This document shows, in pieces, positions 41,580 to 51,360 of a stretch of 64,000 bases of DNA (the first letter of the stretch is position 1; every line of letters begins with the position of its first letter). The notes beneath the pieces were generated by a model, which did no database searches, was not told the origin of the DNA, and worked only from the letters and a program-made list of their open reading frames with translations. The DNA is from VRUE01 sp963753245 (GTDB taxonomy: Bacteria; Actinomycetota; Thermoleophilia; Solirubrobacterales; 70-9). The stretch spans positions 248,001 through 312,000 of the forward strand of contig CAVWBK010000005.1 of the NCBI GenBank assembly GCA_963753245.1, in the 5' to 3' direction. A program made the translations under genes and the position numbers.

Positions 41580-41592
41580 GATGCCTCCGATT

Positions 41593-41630
41593 TTCTAGAA
41601 GTGGGTGAAGATCATACCTAAAAATTCTAG
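41593..41630. promoter_or_regulatory. Possible operator in the divergent intergenic region
   Basis: The palindrome ttctagaa (41593-41600) and a half-site ttctag (41625-41630) lie between the regulator and the secreted-protein gene. The region is AT-rich compared with its surroundings. Assignment to the winged-helix regulator is a guess. Confidence 0.3.
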
Positions 41631-41688
41631 CGCAACTCCTTAAAATCGGGTACAGTCCCTGCCAACGGGTTTTACAAAGGAGATTCAG

Positions 41689-44568
41689 ATGGGGCAGAAA
41701 ATCGCACTGAGCAGCACGATCATGACCTTCACCGCCTGCCTGGCGATTATGGTCGCGGCGCCAGTTGCTGAGGCCGACACCGAAGCGATCATCGCCCCCT
41801 CGCCCGCCAACGCGCCGAGTGAACCGCCGACCGCGAACAACGGCTGGCAGGCCGGAACCTGTAAGAAAGACACGCCGGTCTGCTCGGTCGCCACCCCGGC
41901 CCAATTTTTTGAAGAAGCGGCGGCCCATCCTCAGGTCGGGTTCACCCAATTCATCGTTAGGAGCAAAGCGCCGGGCGAAACCCCGGTCGGTGCCCTGAAG
42001 ACGATCAGGGTCGATCTCCCGGTAGGGCTGAGCGTCAACCCGCAGGCGACTTCGCAGTGCAGCCAGGCCGAATTTGACCTGAGCGCCTGCGGGGCCGAAA
42101 CGAAAGTCGGCGAGAGCTCCGTCACCGCCTCGTTGCTCGGGGTTCCGATCGCGCCGATCTCCGGCGTCACCGAAGTCCCGGTCTACAACATCGTGCCCCC
42201 TCTAGGTCATCCGGCCCGCTTTGGCCTGCACCTGCTCGGCAACCCCGTCTACCTCGAAGCGGACGTCGCCTTTAATGGCGATTACCACGAGGGCTTCACG
42301 ATCGCGGTGCCTGAACTACCGGTAGTCGGCGAAACGATCCTCAAAAACCGCCTCGTCTTCAACGGCCGCGCCGGGGACGGCACCTTCATCACGACACCCT
42401 CGACCTGCCACAACCCCGAAACCGAACCGGCCTGGAAGCACGCCTACTCGACCTATCTGCTCGCCGCCTCCGTGAGCGAAGAGCAAGAACCCGGCTACAG
42501 CTTTCCGGCCAGTGCCGCACCGGCACTCGAGTCGCCGCTGCCGGAAGGCAAAAAACCGATCGACTGCCAACACGTTCCCTACCACCCGAGCACCGGCGTG
42601 GAACCAAACACAACTGAAACCGACTCCCCCGCGGGCGCTACGACCAGGGTTGAAGTTCCCCACATCATTCCCGCCAACCCCGAAGAAGAAGGGGCGCGGG
42701 AGAGCTCTGATACCAAGGAAGCGAAGCTCAGCTTTCCGCTCGGCCTGGGCCTGAACCCCTCGGCCGCCAACGGCCTGCTCGCCTGCAGTGATGAACAGTT
42801 CGCCAAGGGCACAGAAAACCCGGTCAGCTGCCCGGCGAAATCGAAGATAGGCACGGTCTCGATCGCGACGCCGCCACTGCCTGAACCGATCAGCGGCGAG
42901 GTCTTCGTCGGCAAGCAGCTCAGCCGCAACCCCGCCTCGGGCGATGAGTACCGGATCTTCATCGACGCCGAGTCGAGCAGGTTCGGGCTCTCGGTGAGAT
43001 TGATCGGCAAGGTCAGCGCTGACCCGATAACAGGACAGTTGACCACCAGCTTGAGCGAACTCCCGCAGGTGCCCTTCAGCTCGGTTACCCTGCGCCTCGA
43101 TGGCGGTCCGACCGCGACCCTGACCAGTCCCGCGACCTGCGGTCCCCACAAGACCACGGCGACGATGACGCCGTGGACCGAAAACCCGAATGCGACCCCG
43201 CAGGGCGAATTCAGCCTCAGCTCGGCGCCCGGTAAAGCCCCCTGCGCGAAAACGCTGGCCGAACGTCCCTTCGCTCCCAAATTCCAAGCGCTTGCCAGCA
43301 ACTCTCAGGCCGGCGCCTTCACTGACGTCAACATCGACATCAACCGCGAACCGGGCAACCAGGAGCTGAAAGGCGCCGAAGTCAAGCTTCCCCCAGGGTT
43401 GACCGCCAAACTCGCCGGGGTCCGCTACTGCCCCGAGGAAGCGCTCGCCGCGGCTGCCGCCAACAGCGGCGCCGCTGAGGCGGCCTCCTCGAGCTGTCCA
43501 CCCGAAAGCCTGGTAGGCAGCGCCTCAATCACTAGCGGCAGCGGGCCCGAACCGCTGCACATCGAAGACGGCAAGGCCTTCCTCGCCGGCCCCTACCAAG
43601 GCGCCCCCCTCTCTCTAGCCGTGATCACCCCCGCCACGGCCGGGCCCTTTGATCTCGGCACGGTCGTGGTACGGGTGGCGCTGCGGCTGGATCCCAAGAC
43701 CGCCCAGGTTACGACGGTCACCGATCCGCTGCCCCATGTCTACGGCGGCGCGCTGCTCGATATTCGCTCGGTCTCGGTGAAGATCAACCGGCCGCAGTTC
43801 ACCCTCAACCCGACCAACTGCTCGGCTTTCGCTTTCGAAGCGATTCTGCACGGGGGCGGGGCAAATCCGGCCGACCCGGCGAGCTTCAGCTCCGTCGCGG
43901 CGAGCAGTCCCTTTCAGGCCAGCGGTTGTCAGAACCTGGGCTTTGCGCCGCAGCTCTTCCTGCGCACGTTCGGTGGCACGAAGCGGGCCAAAGACCCGAA
44001 ACTAAGGGCGATTCTAAGCGCCCGTCCGGGCGATGCCAACATCGCCCGCGCCTCGGTCACCCTGCCGAAAGCGTTCATCCTCGACCAGCGCCACATCGGC
44101 AAGGTTTGCACCAACCCACAGTTCGCCGCCAATGAATGCCCGGCCGACTCGATCTACGGGTTCGCCGAAGCGACAACGCCACTGCTCGATGGTCCGCTCA
44201 AAGGCCCCGTCTATCTGCGCCCCAACCCTGAACATGAACTGCCAGATTTGGTCGTCGCCCTGCACGGTCAGGTCAACGTCGAACTCGCCGGGCAGACCGA
44301 CAGCGTCAACCAGCGCATCCGCAACACCTTCGCGATGGTCCCCGACGTGCCGGTCTCGCGTTTCGTGCTGACGATCCGCGGCGGCAAGAAGCGCGGCCTG
44401 CTGCAAAACACGCGCGACATCTGTCGCCATCCGCTCTACTCGCGGGTGGAACTGGATGGCCAAAACGGCGCCCAGGTGATCAACAAGAAGCTGCGGATCA
44501 GCAAGAGCTCCTGCAAGAAGAATACGAAGCTCGGTAAGACCAGCAAGCACTCCAAGCCGGCGGATTGA
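41689..44568 (+). CDS. Giant secreted protein, Thermoleophilia-type family, paralogue 1
   Basis: A 959-residue exported protein from ATG 41689 with AGGAG upstream. The signal peptide (MTFTACLAIMVAAPVAEA) is followed by several repeated beta-rich modules. Each contains blocks such as IRVDLPVGLSVNPQAT, GDYHEGFTIAVPE, GEVFVGKQLSRNPASGDEYR, AFLAGPYQGAPLSLAV and VPVSRFVLTIRGG. Paired Cys residues recur (ATSQCSQAEF, GLLACSDEQ, RYCPEEAL). The C-terminus is basic, with no anchor. I recognise the family as common and multi-copy in Solirubrobacterales, but its function is unknown. Confidence 0.85.
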   Translation: MGQKIALSSTIMTFTACLAIMVAAPVAEADTEAIIAPSPANAPSEPPTANNGWQAGTCKKDTPVCSVATPAQFFEEAAAHPQVGFTQFIVRSKAPGETPVGALKTIRVDLPVGLSVNPQATSQCSQAEFDLSACGAETKVGESSVTASLLGVPIAPISGVTEVPVYNIVPPLGHPARFGLHLLGNPVYLEADVAFNGDYHEGFTIAVPELPVVGETILKNRLVFNGRAGDGTFITTPSTCHNPETEPAWKHAYSTYLLAASVSEEQEPGYSFPASAAPALESPLPEGKKPIDCQHVPYHPSTGVEPNTTETDSPAGATTRVEVPHIIPANPEEEGARESSDTKEAKLSFPLGLGLNPSAANGLLACSDEQFAKGTENPVSCPAKSKIGTVSIATPPLPEPISGEVFVGKQLSRNPASGDEYRIFIDAESSRFGLSVRLIGKVSADPITGQLTTSLSELPQVPFSSVTLRLDGGPTATLTSPATCGPHKTTATMTPWTENPNATPQGEFSLSSAPGKAPCAKTLAERPFAPKFQALASNSQAGAFTDVNIDINREPGNQELKGAEVKLPPGLTAKLAGVRYCPEEALAAAAANSGAAEAASSSCPPESLVGSASITSGSGPEPLHIEDGKAFLAGPYQGAPLSLAVITPATAGPFDLGTVVVRVALRLDPKTAQVTTVTDPLPHVYGGALLDIRSVSVKINRPQFTLNPTNCSAFAFEAILHGGGANPADPASFSSVAASSPFQASGCQNLGFAPQLFLRTFGGTKRAKDPKLRAILSARPGDANIARASVTLPKAFILDQRHIGKVCTNPQFAANECPADSIYGFAEATTPLLDGPLKGPVYLRPNPEHELPDLVVALHGQVNVELAGQTDSVNQRIRNTFAMVPDVPVSRFVLTIRGGKKRGLLQNTRDICRHPLYSRVELDGQNGAQVINKKLRISKSSCKKNTKLGKTSKHSKPAD

Positions 44569-44597
44569 CGAACCCGCCCGGCGGGTACCGATCAGAC

Positions 44598-47414
44598 ATG
44601 TCGGTGAGGAGGACGCTTACAGCGATGTTCGCGGCGAATTGCCTGGCGCTTGCCGGGCTGAGTCCCGTGGCGCAGGCGAACACCGCCGACATCATCGCCC
44701 CGCAACACACTCCGGGCACCGCGGCCGACGGCTGGCAGGCGGGGGTGTGCAACACCGACGTGCCCGAATGCAGTCCGGAAAGCCCCTCGGCACAGTTCTC
44801 GACCCAGGCGGCAGCCCATCCACCGATCGGCTTCACCCAGTTCATCGTCAAAGACGGGGCTGGCCCACTGATCGAACCGGTTGGGGTCTTGAAGGACGTG
44901 CGGGTCGATCTGCCGGTTGGGTTGAGTGTCAATCCACAGGCGACCCCACAGTGTCCGTTGGCGACCTTTGAAGCCGGGGCTCTGGGTTGTCCGCCGACCT
45001 CGGTTGTCGGCGCCAGTCTGATCACCCTCGCGGTGGCAGGCCTGCCGATCGGTCCGGTGCCGGCCCAGGTTTATAACCTCGAACCCCACCAGGGTGAACC
45101 GGCGCTCTTCGGATTCGAAGCTGCCGGCTCTCACGTCTACCTCAAATCCGACATCGAATGGGCAGGCGATTACCACGAGGGATTCACGATCGCCGTGCCC
45201 GAAGCGCCGGCTGGCAGGATCTACAAGAATCGCCTCGTCTTCACCGGTGTCGCCGGCAACGGGACCTTCCTGACCAACCCGAGCAGCTGTCACGACCCCA
45301 GCCAGGCGTCCTTCGCCCAGACTTACTCGACCTTCCTGCGCGCCGACTCCGTTGAAGCGCCGAATCCCAAATTCCCGGAAGGCTCTGCTCCCTTTGAGTC
45401 ACCGCTGCCGATGGGCATCAAGCCGACCGGTTGCAAAAACGTCCCCTTTGAACCGATCATCGCGGTCGCGCCGGGCACCAAAAAAACCGACTCCCCCGAA
45501 GGACCGACGGTAAATCTCGCTGTGCCCTTCAACCCGCCCGCGCCGATCGCCAACTCCAACCTGAAGACCGCTCAGGTCTCGCTGCCGCACGGTGTCGGGC
45601 TGAACCCAGCCAGCGCCGATCAGCTCAAGTTCTGTGCCGATAATCAGTTCAACAAGGGCGCCAAGACCCCCGTCAGCTGTCCCGCTGGCTCGAAAATCGG
45701 CAGCGTTTCGATCGAAACTCCGCCGCTTCCCGCCGGCGCGCTGAGCGGCCCGATCTACCTCGGCAATCAGCTCAGCCGCAGTCCTGCCTCGGGCGATGAG
45801 TACCGGATCTTCGTCGATGCCGAGTCAAGCCGCTACGGGGTTTCGGTCAGGTTGATCGGAAAGGTCAGCGCCGACCCGACAACGGGACAGCTGACCACGA
45901 CCTTCGCCGAAAATCCGCAGGTCCCGTTCACCTCGATCAAGCTGAGCTTCACCAATGGCAACAACGCGGTTTTGACCAGCGCGCCAATCTGTGGCCCCAA
46001 CACCTCGACCTCGCGGATCACCCCCTACAGCGAGACCGCCGATGCGACGCCGAGCCAGGCCTACACGCTGACCAGCGCCCCCGCCGGCGGGTCGTGCGCG
46101 AAAACCGGCGCCGCGCGTCCCTTCGCGCCGAAGTTTTCGATTGACTCCAAAACCGTCAAGGCCGGTGCCTATAGCCCCTTTTCGATGCACATCAGCCGCG
46201 AAGACGGCGAACAGGAGGTCAAAGGCGTCGATCTCTCCCTGCCAGCCGGGCTCAGCGGCAAACTGAAGGGCGTTCCCTACTGCCCCCAGAAGGCCCTCGA
46301 TCAGGCCGCCGCTCACGCGGGGCATGCCGAGCAAAAGAACGCGAGTTGTCCGGATAAGAGCCTGGTCGGCGGCGCCTCGATCAAGATGGGCAGCGGACCC
46401 TCGCCGATTGAGATCAATGCCAAGGCCTATCTCGCCGGGCCCTACCAGAGCGCGCCTCTCTCCCTGGCGCTGGTTGCTCCAGCGCTAGCGGGGCCCTTTG
46501 ACCTGGGCACCGACGTCGTCAGGGTCGCGCTCGGCGTCGATCCCGAATCGGCGCGGATCCATCCCCTGACCAACGCGATCCCCGATGTCTTCGGCGGCGC
46601 CAAGCTCGACATCCGCGCAATCAACGTCAACATCGACAGGCAGGGATTCATCATCAACCCGACCAGCTGTCGCAAACTCGCCGCGGCGGGCTCGCTTATC
46701 GGCGGCGGTGCTGATCCAGGCAATCCGGCGAGCTTCACCAGCTTCGCGGTCTCGGCGCCGTTTCAGACCAGCGGCTGCCACAAACTGGGCTTTCGGCCGC
46801 GCTTCTCCGCTCGGCTCTTCGGCAACCGCCAGGTGATGTTCAGAAACCAGGATCCCAAATTCCGGGCGACCGTCCGCGCCCGCCGCGGCGATTCAAACCT
46901 GGCTCGCGCGACAGTCACCCTGCCCAGGGCGACGATTCTTGACCAGCGCCACATCGGGACCCTCTGCACGCGCCCGCAGCTGGCCGCTAACCAGTGCCCG
47001 AAAGCCTCGATTCACGGCTTCGCGCGGGCGAAATCACCGCTTCTTGGCCAGGAATTGAAGGGGCCGGTCTTCCTGGTTCCGGGCAACCACGTCCTGCCCG
47101 ATCTGCTCGTCGATCTGCGCGGTCAGGTGGATATCCGTCTGCGCGGGGCGACCAAAACCGTCGGCGGGCGGCTGCGCAATACCTTCGACATGATCCCCGA
47201 CGTGCCGGTTTCGAGGTTCGCCTTGACGATCTTCGGTGGCAAGCGCGGCCTGCTGCTCAATAGCAGCGACCTCTGTGCCAAGCCGCAGACGCTGAAATTC
47301 TCACTGCGCGGCCAGAACAATAAGCGTGTGCGCGATGGCCGCCTGGCGCTGAAGACCCCCGCCTGTGGTCGGGCCAAGGGTAAGCACCGGGGCAAGGGCA
47401 AAAAGGGGCATTAG
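44598..47414 (+). CDS. Giant secreted protein, paralogue 2
   Basis: A 938-residue paralogue of the preceding gene, starting at ATG 44598 (MSVRRTLTAMFAANCLALAG), 29 bases after its stop. A TTG at 44565 is possible but would place residues before the signal peptide. The modules are in the same order: VRVDLPVGLSVNPQAT, GDYHEGFTIAVPEAP, IYLGNQLSRSPASGDEYR, AYLAGPYQSAPLSLALV, VPVSRFALTIFGGKRG. The C-terminus is Lys/Gly-rich. The two genes probably arose by tandem duplication and share a transcript. Confidence 0.85.
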   Translation: MSVRRTLTAMFAANCLALAGLSPVAQANTADIIAPQHTPGTAADGWQAGVCNTDVPECSPESPSAQFSTQAAAHPPIGFTQFIVKDGAGPLIEPVGVLKDVRVDLPVGLSVNPQATPQCPLATFEAGALGCPPTSVVGASLITLAVAGLPIGPVPAQVYNLEPHQGEPALFGFEAAGSHVYLKSDIEWAGDYHEGFTIAVPEAPAGRIYKNRLVFTGVAGNGTFLTNPSSCHDPSQASFAQTYSTFLRADSVEAPNPKFPEGSAPFESPLPMGIKPTGCKNVPFEPIIAVAPGTKKTDSPEGPTVNLAVPFNPPAPIANSNLKTAQVSLPHGVGLNPASADQLKFCADNQFNKGAKTPVSCPAGSKIGSVSIETPPLPAGALSGPIYLGNQLSRSPASGDEYRIFVDAESSRYGVSVRLIGKVSADPTTGQLTTTFAENPQVPFTSIKLSFTNGNNAVLTSAPICGPNTSTSRITPYSETADATPSQAYTLTSAPAGGSCAKTGAARPFAPKFSIDSKTVKAGAYSPFSMHISREDGEQEVKGVDLSLPAGLSGKLKGVPYCPQKALDQAAAHAGHAEQKNASCPDKSLVGGASIKMGSGPSPIEINAKAYLAGPYQSAPLSLALVAPALAGPFDLGTDVVRVALGVDPESARIHPLTNAIPDVFGGAKLDIRAINVNIDRQGFIINPTSCRKLAAAGSLIGGGADPGNPASFTSFAVSAPFQTSGCHKLGFRPRFSARLFGNRQVMFRNQDPKFRATVRARRGDSNLARATVTLPRATILDQRHIGTLCTRPQLAANQCPKASIHGFARAKSPLLGQELKGPVFLVPGNHVLPDLLVDLRGQVDIRLRGATKTVGGRLRNTFDMIPDVPVSRFALTIFGGKRGLLLNSSDLCAKPQTLKFSLRGQNNKRVRDGRLALKTPACGRAKGKHRGKGKKGH

Positions 47415-48127
47415 ATCGGCTGGCTGGTCGGTCGGACGAGGATCTCGTTGACGTCGACCCCGGAGGGCTGGTTGAGGGCGAACATCACCGCCCGGGCGAT
47501 GTCTGAGTCGCGAAGCGCGGAGTCTCCGGGGCTTTGGTCAAAGAACGGCGTGTCGGTCATTCCCGGCTCGATCACGGTGACGCGAATGCCGTGGTTTTCG
47601 TGCATCTGACGCAGCTCGGCGCGCAACGCCTCGCCGATCGCGCCGGCCGCCCACTTCGTCGCCGAGTAGAGCGAGCCCGGCAGGACCCGCCGCCCGGCGA
47701 TCGAGCTGGTGATGACGAAATGTCCCTCGCCGCGCTCGAGCAGGTGGGGGAGGGTTGCCCGGATCGTCAGTGCGACGCCGTAGACGTTGGTGAGAACCAT
47801 CGAGCGCCAGTGCTCAACCGACTCTTCAAGGAAGCCCCTGGTGGCGCCAAAGCCGGCGTTGGCAAAGACCGTGTCGATGCGGCCGAAGTGCTCAATCGCG
47901 GCCGCCGCACTCGCCTCGACCTGATCCCACTCGGTGACATCGCAGCTCACCGCGAGCGCCCGCGCCGCGCCGCCGAGCTCGCCGGCGAGGGTCTCGAGCT
48001 CGGCCTGGCGGCGGGCGGCGAGCACCAGTCGGTAGGAGCCCGCGGCGGCGCGAGCGGTCGCCGCACCAATCCCGCTGCTCGCCCCGGTGATCATCAGAAC
48101 CGGATCGTCTTTGTCGGCGGCGGCCAT
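47411..48127 (-). CDS. Short-chain dehydrogenase/reductase
   Basis: A 238-residue classical SDR from ATG 48127 (MAAADKDDPVLMITGASSGI); a longer frame upstream overlaps ccmE. Motifs are cofactor loop TGASSGIGAATA, FANAGFG, catalytic Ser in ITSSIAG and YSATK with Tyr and Lys, then VTVIEPGMTDTPF. It reduces or oxidises a carbonyl or alcohol with NAD(P). Substrate unknown. Convergent with the secreted-protein gene, overlapping it by four bases. Confidence 0.9.
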   Translation of the reverse strand: MAAADKDDPVLMITGASSGIGAATARAAAGSYRLVLAARRQAELETLAGELGGAARALAVSCDVTEWDQVEASAAAAIEHFGRIDTVFANAGFGATRGFLEESVEHWRSMVLTNVYGVALTIRATLPHLLERGEGHFVITSSIAGRRVLPGSLYSATKWAAGAIGEALRAELRQMHENHGIRVTVIEPGMTDTPFFDQSPGDSALRDSDIARAVMFALNQPSGVDVNEILVRPTSQPI

Positions 48128-48224
48128 CAACGCCGATTCTCGCAGGTGGGCGTCTTTGTGCTCACCAGCGGGGAGAAGTACCTCGGCTCGTCGGACACGC
48201 GGCTCTCTTGCGATAATTCCCGCG

Positions 48225-48632
48225 GTGGACCCCCAGCGCAAGCGCCATATCCGGCTAGTGGTCGCTCTCAGCGTCGCGGTGCTGCTCTCGGTGGCACTGA
48301 TCTACACCTCATTCAGCGCCTCCAGCGAGGCCAAGGAGCCCTCCGAATTGGTCCACGCGCCCGCCGGCTCCAGCTATGAGCTGACCGGCATGGTCGTCAA
48401 GGGCTCGGTCTCACGCCAACCGGGCGAAGGCGAAAGTCTGCGCTTCCGGGTCGCCGATCGAGAAGGTGGCACCTCTCTGCCCGTCTCCTATAGCGGCACC
48501 GTCCCGGACCCCTTCCGCGGCGGCCGCGAGATCATCCTCAATGGCGAAATGAATCACGGCACATTCGTCGGGGAACACGACACCTTGGTCACCAAGTGCC
48601 CCTCGAAGTTCACCACGGCGAATGGCAGCTAG
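48225..48632 (+). CDS. ccmE: CcmE heme chaperone, Cys variant
   Basis: Periplasmic-side heme chaperone of System I cytochrome c maturation, 135 residues from GTG 48225. It has an N-terminal anchor (LVVALSVAVLLSVALIYTSF) and the OB-fold, with YELTGMVVKGSV and LPVSYSGTVPDPFRGG. The heme-attachment motif is TKCPSKF: Cys replaces the classical His, as in archaeal and some bacterial CcmE, and Phe replaces the following Tyr. It overlaps ccmF. Confidence 0.92.
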   Translation: MDPQRKRHIRLVVALSVAVLLSVALIYTSFSASSEAKEPSELVHAPAGSSYELTGMVVKGSVSRQPGEGESLRFRVADREGGTSLPVSYSGTVPDPFRGGREIILNGEMNHGTFVGEHDTLVTKCPSKFTTANGS

Positions 48633-50988
48633 CCTCGGCAGCGTCGCGCTGACGCTGGCCTTTATCGCCGCCGCCTTCGCCGTCGTCTCCGCCCTGGTCG
48701 GCGCCGCCGGGGACCGGCGCTGGGTTGTTGTCTCCCGGCGCTCGGTCTACGCCATGTGCGGGCTTCTGACGCTCTGCGTGGTGATCATCGAGATCGCCTT
48801 TGGCAGCAATGATTTCTCCTTCAACGTGGTCCAGCAGCACTCCTCGATCGAGACCCCGTTCTTCTACAAGATGGCGGCGATGTGGTCCAGCCAGGAAGGC
48901 TCGCTGCTGCTCTGGGCCTGGGTCCTCTCGATCGCCTCCTCGATCGCCCTCTTCGCGACCCGCAACAAGCTGCGCGAGCTAGTCCCCTACGCGACCGCGG
49001 TGATGGCCGGGGTAGCCACCTTCTTCACCGGACTGATGCTGTTCGCCGGGGGGGTCAACCCGTTCGCGACGATCTCCCCGGTGCCCGCCGACGGGGTCGG
49101 CCTCAATCCGCTGCTCCAACACCCGAGCATGATGATCCACCCGCCGATGCTCTACTCGGGCTATGTCGCCTTCACCGTCCCCTTCGCCTTTGCGATCGGC
49201 GCTTTGATCACCCGTCGCCTCGACGCGGCCTGGATCCGCGCCACCCGCCGTTTTGCCCTGATCGCCTGGGCGCTGCTTGGCTTCGGCTTGCTGCTCGGCG
49301 CCCGCTGGTCCTACACCGAGCTCGGCTGGGGCGGTTACTGGGCCTGGGATCCGGTCGAGAACGCCGCCCTCATGCCCTGGCTGATCGGCACCGCCTTTTT
49401 GCACTCGATCATGGTCCAGGAGAAGCGCGGTATGTTGAAAGTCTGGAACGCCTGCCTGATTGTCGCCACCTTCTCGCTCGCCCTGCTCGGCACCTTCCTG
49501 GTCCGTTCGGGTGTCCTAGAGTCGATCCACGCCTTCGGCAACAGCACCGTCGGCCCCTACCTCCTGGGCCTGATCGCGGTTGTACTGATCGGCTCGACCG
49601 TGTTGATCGTCTCGCGCCTCGATGACCTGCGCTCGGAGAAGAAGATTGACTCGCTGATCTCGCGCGAGTCGGTTTTCTTGATCAACAATCTGCTGCTTGT
49701 CGCGCTTTGCGTGGCGATCTTCTGGGGCACCTTCTTCCCCCTGATCTCGGAGTTCTTCACCGGCAACAAAGCCTCCCTGGCGGCCCCATGGTTTGACCGC
49801 TACACGACGCCGCTGGCGATCGTCTTGGTGCTCTTCACCGGCATCGGGCCGCTGCTTGCCTGGCGGCGCGTGAGCTGGGGATCGGCGCGGCGGGTGTTCC
49901 TGGTACCAACGGCGATCGCCGCCCTCGCCGCGGTTTTGCTGGCGATCTTCACAGACGCGACCGCGCGGCCCTGGGCCTACGCGCTGTTCGTCTTCGCCGC
50001 CTTCGCGCTCGCCGGGCTGAGCCAGGAGTTCTGGCGCGGGGCCGCCGCTCGCCAAAAACTCGTCGGCGGCTCGATGCCGGCGGCGCTGGTCGGTGTCGTC
50101 GCCCGCAACCGCCGCCGCTATGGCGGTTACATCGTCCACGCCGGGGTCGCGGTCTTGCTGATCGGGATCGCCGCCTCCTCGAGCTTTCAGACCAACCAGG
50201 AAGTCCGCCTTCGCCCTGGCCAGAGCACGACGATCGACAACCGCAAGATCACCTACGAAAAGCCGACCGTGAGCGTCAACAAGGAGTCGATCGCCTTCGG
50301 CGCGCAACTCGGTATCCAGGAAGGCGCCAACCACTTCACCGAGCACACCGATCGCCGCTACTTCCGCCCGACCGGGGTTCCCGGACAGACGATCGGCAGC
50401 CGCTTCGCCGGTGAAGCGGAGACCGATGTGGCGCTGCGCGCCGGACTGCGCAGCGATCTCTGGATTGCCCCTCGTCCCGACATCGGGGGGGTGTTGAGGC
50501 GCGCGCGAGCGGCCGATCGGGGCTTCAAGCGCTGCGTCAGTGGCGCCCCCGGGACGCCGCCGGCCTGTGACGCGCTCGCCGCCCTGATGGGAGCGGCGGC
50601 GGCGAAACCTGCCCTGATGAGCGCCGCCGCAGCGCGGATCGAAAGCCTGCAATCGGCGACGGCGGCGCGGATCGCACAGGGCTATACCCGCGAAAGTCCG
50701 GCGGCGACCTTCAAGGTGATCGTCGACCCACTGGTCAGCTGGCTCTGGCTCGGGGGGCTGATTGCCCTCCTCGGCGCGATCGTCGCGCTCTGGCCCTCGC
50801 GCCGGCGGGTGGCGGCCCTGCCGGGAGCCGATCAGGAGCTCGAAGCTCTAAAGGAAGCCAAATATCGCGAGATCCGCGACGCCGAACTCGATCACGCCGC
50901 GGGCAAGCTCTCCGATCGGGACTTCGCGATCCTCGACGCGGAGCTGCGCGAAGAGGCGGTTGAGATCCTCGACCGCGAGCCGGCCTGA
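48622..50988 (+). CDS. ccmF: CcmF/CycK heme lyase subunit
   Basis: A large integral membrane protein of 788 residues, attaching heme from CcmE to apocytochrome c. About 14 hydrophobic segments are visible. Family motifs are WSSQEGSLLLWAW, HPPMLYSGYVAF, the tryptophan-rich heme-handling WGGYWAWDPVENAALMPWL and FLVRSGVLESIHAF. The C-terminal soluble part contains an Ala-rich stretch before the last helix (VSWLWLGGLIALLGAIVALW). It overlaps ccmE by 11 bases, so the two are coupled. ccmH lies 31 kb away; ccmA-D were not seen. Confidence 0.95.
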   Translation: MAASLGSVALTLAFIAAAFAVVSALVGAAGDRRWVVVSRRSVYAMCGLLTLCVVIIEIAFGSNDFSFNVVQQHSSIETPFFYKMAAMWSSQEGSLLLWAWVLSIASSIALFATRNKLRELVPYATAVMAGVATFFTGLMLFAGGVNPFATISPVPADGVGLNPLLQHPSMMIHPPMLYSGYVAFTVPFAFAIGALITRRLDAAWIRATRRFALIAWALLGFGLLLGARWSYTELGWGGYWAWDPVENAALMPWLIGTAFLHSIMVQEKRGMLKVWNACLIVATFSLALLGTFLVRSGVLESIHAFGNSTVGPYLLGLIAVVLIGSTVLIVSRLDDLRSEKKIDSLISRESVFLINNLLLVALCVAIFWGTFFPLISEFFTGNKASLAAPWFDRYTTPLAIVLVLFTGIGPLLAWRRVSWGSARRVFLVPTAIAALAAVLLAIFTDATARPWAYALFVFAAFALAGLSQEFWRGAAARQKLVGGSMPAALVGVVARNRRRYGGYIVHAGVAVLLIGIAASSSFQTNQEVRLRPGQSTTIDNRKITYEKPTVSVNKESIAFGAQLGIQEGANHFTEHTDRRYFRPTGVPGQTIGSRFAGEAETDVALRAGLRSDLWIAPRPDIGGVLRRARAADRGFKRCVSGAPGTPPACDALAALMGAAAAKPALMSAAAARIESLQSATAARIAQGYTRESPAATFKVIVDPLVSWLWLGGLIALLGAIVALWPSRRRVAALPGADQELEALKEAKYREIRDAELDHAAGKLSDRDFAILDAELREEAVEILDREPA

Positions 50989-51004
50989 GCAACGCCCAGC
51001 GCAG

Positions 51005-51232
51005 CTAGATCTTCAACAGCACGATCGTGTTGACGGCGAAGATCACGGCGAAGAAGACCGTCGCGCGGTCGAGGTTGCGCTCGACCATTGAGCCACCACC
51101 GACCCCGCCACCGCCACCGCCGATGCCAAAGGCGCCCGAGAGGCCCGCGTCTTTGCCGGAGTGCAGCAGGATGAGGAAGATCAAAACGATGGCGACGAGC
51201 GCCTGCAGGACTGCCAAGACGGTGTAGAGCAC
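51005..51232 (-). CDS. secG: SecG preprotein translocase subunit
   Basis: A small SecYEG subunit, 75 residues from GTG 51232. The frame is open to 51319, but that extension runs through the alkB operator, so GTG 51232 is preferred. It has two membrane helices (VLQALVAIVLIFLILLH and ATVFFAVIFAVNTIVLL) linked by the diagnostic Gly-rich loop GKDAGLSGAFGIGGG. SecG assists SecYEG-SecA protein export. It is convergent with ccmF and divergent from alkB. Confidence 0.92.
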   Translation of the reverse strand: MLYTVLAVLQALVAIVLIFLILLHSGKDAGLSGAFGIGGGGGGVGGGSMVERNLDRATVFFAVIFAVNTIVLLKI

Positions 51233-51290
51233 GGGCGGAAGTGTAACCGTTCGAAGTTTGTTGACAGGGGAACCGAAATTGTTGCCGTGA

Positions 51291-51315
51291 TTGACAAAAT
51301 GCGCTATTTTGTCAA
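51291..51315. promoter_or_regulatory. Perfect palindromic operator upstream of alkB
   Basis: Arms ttgacaaaat (51291-51300) and attttgtcaa (51306-51315) are perfectly complementary around gcgct. The site is 46 bases before the alkB start. The left arm also reads as a -35 (TTGACA), so a bound repressor would block the promoter. The size suits a TetR-type dimer, and a tetR gene ends the operon. Confidence 0.75.
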
Positions 51316-51360
51316 CCAACCAAACGCAGAACTGCGAAATGACAAGGAGGAGCGCCGTCG

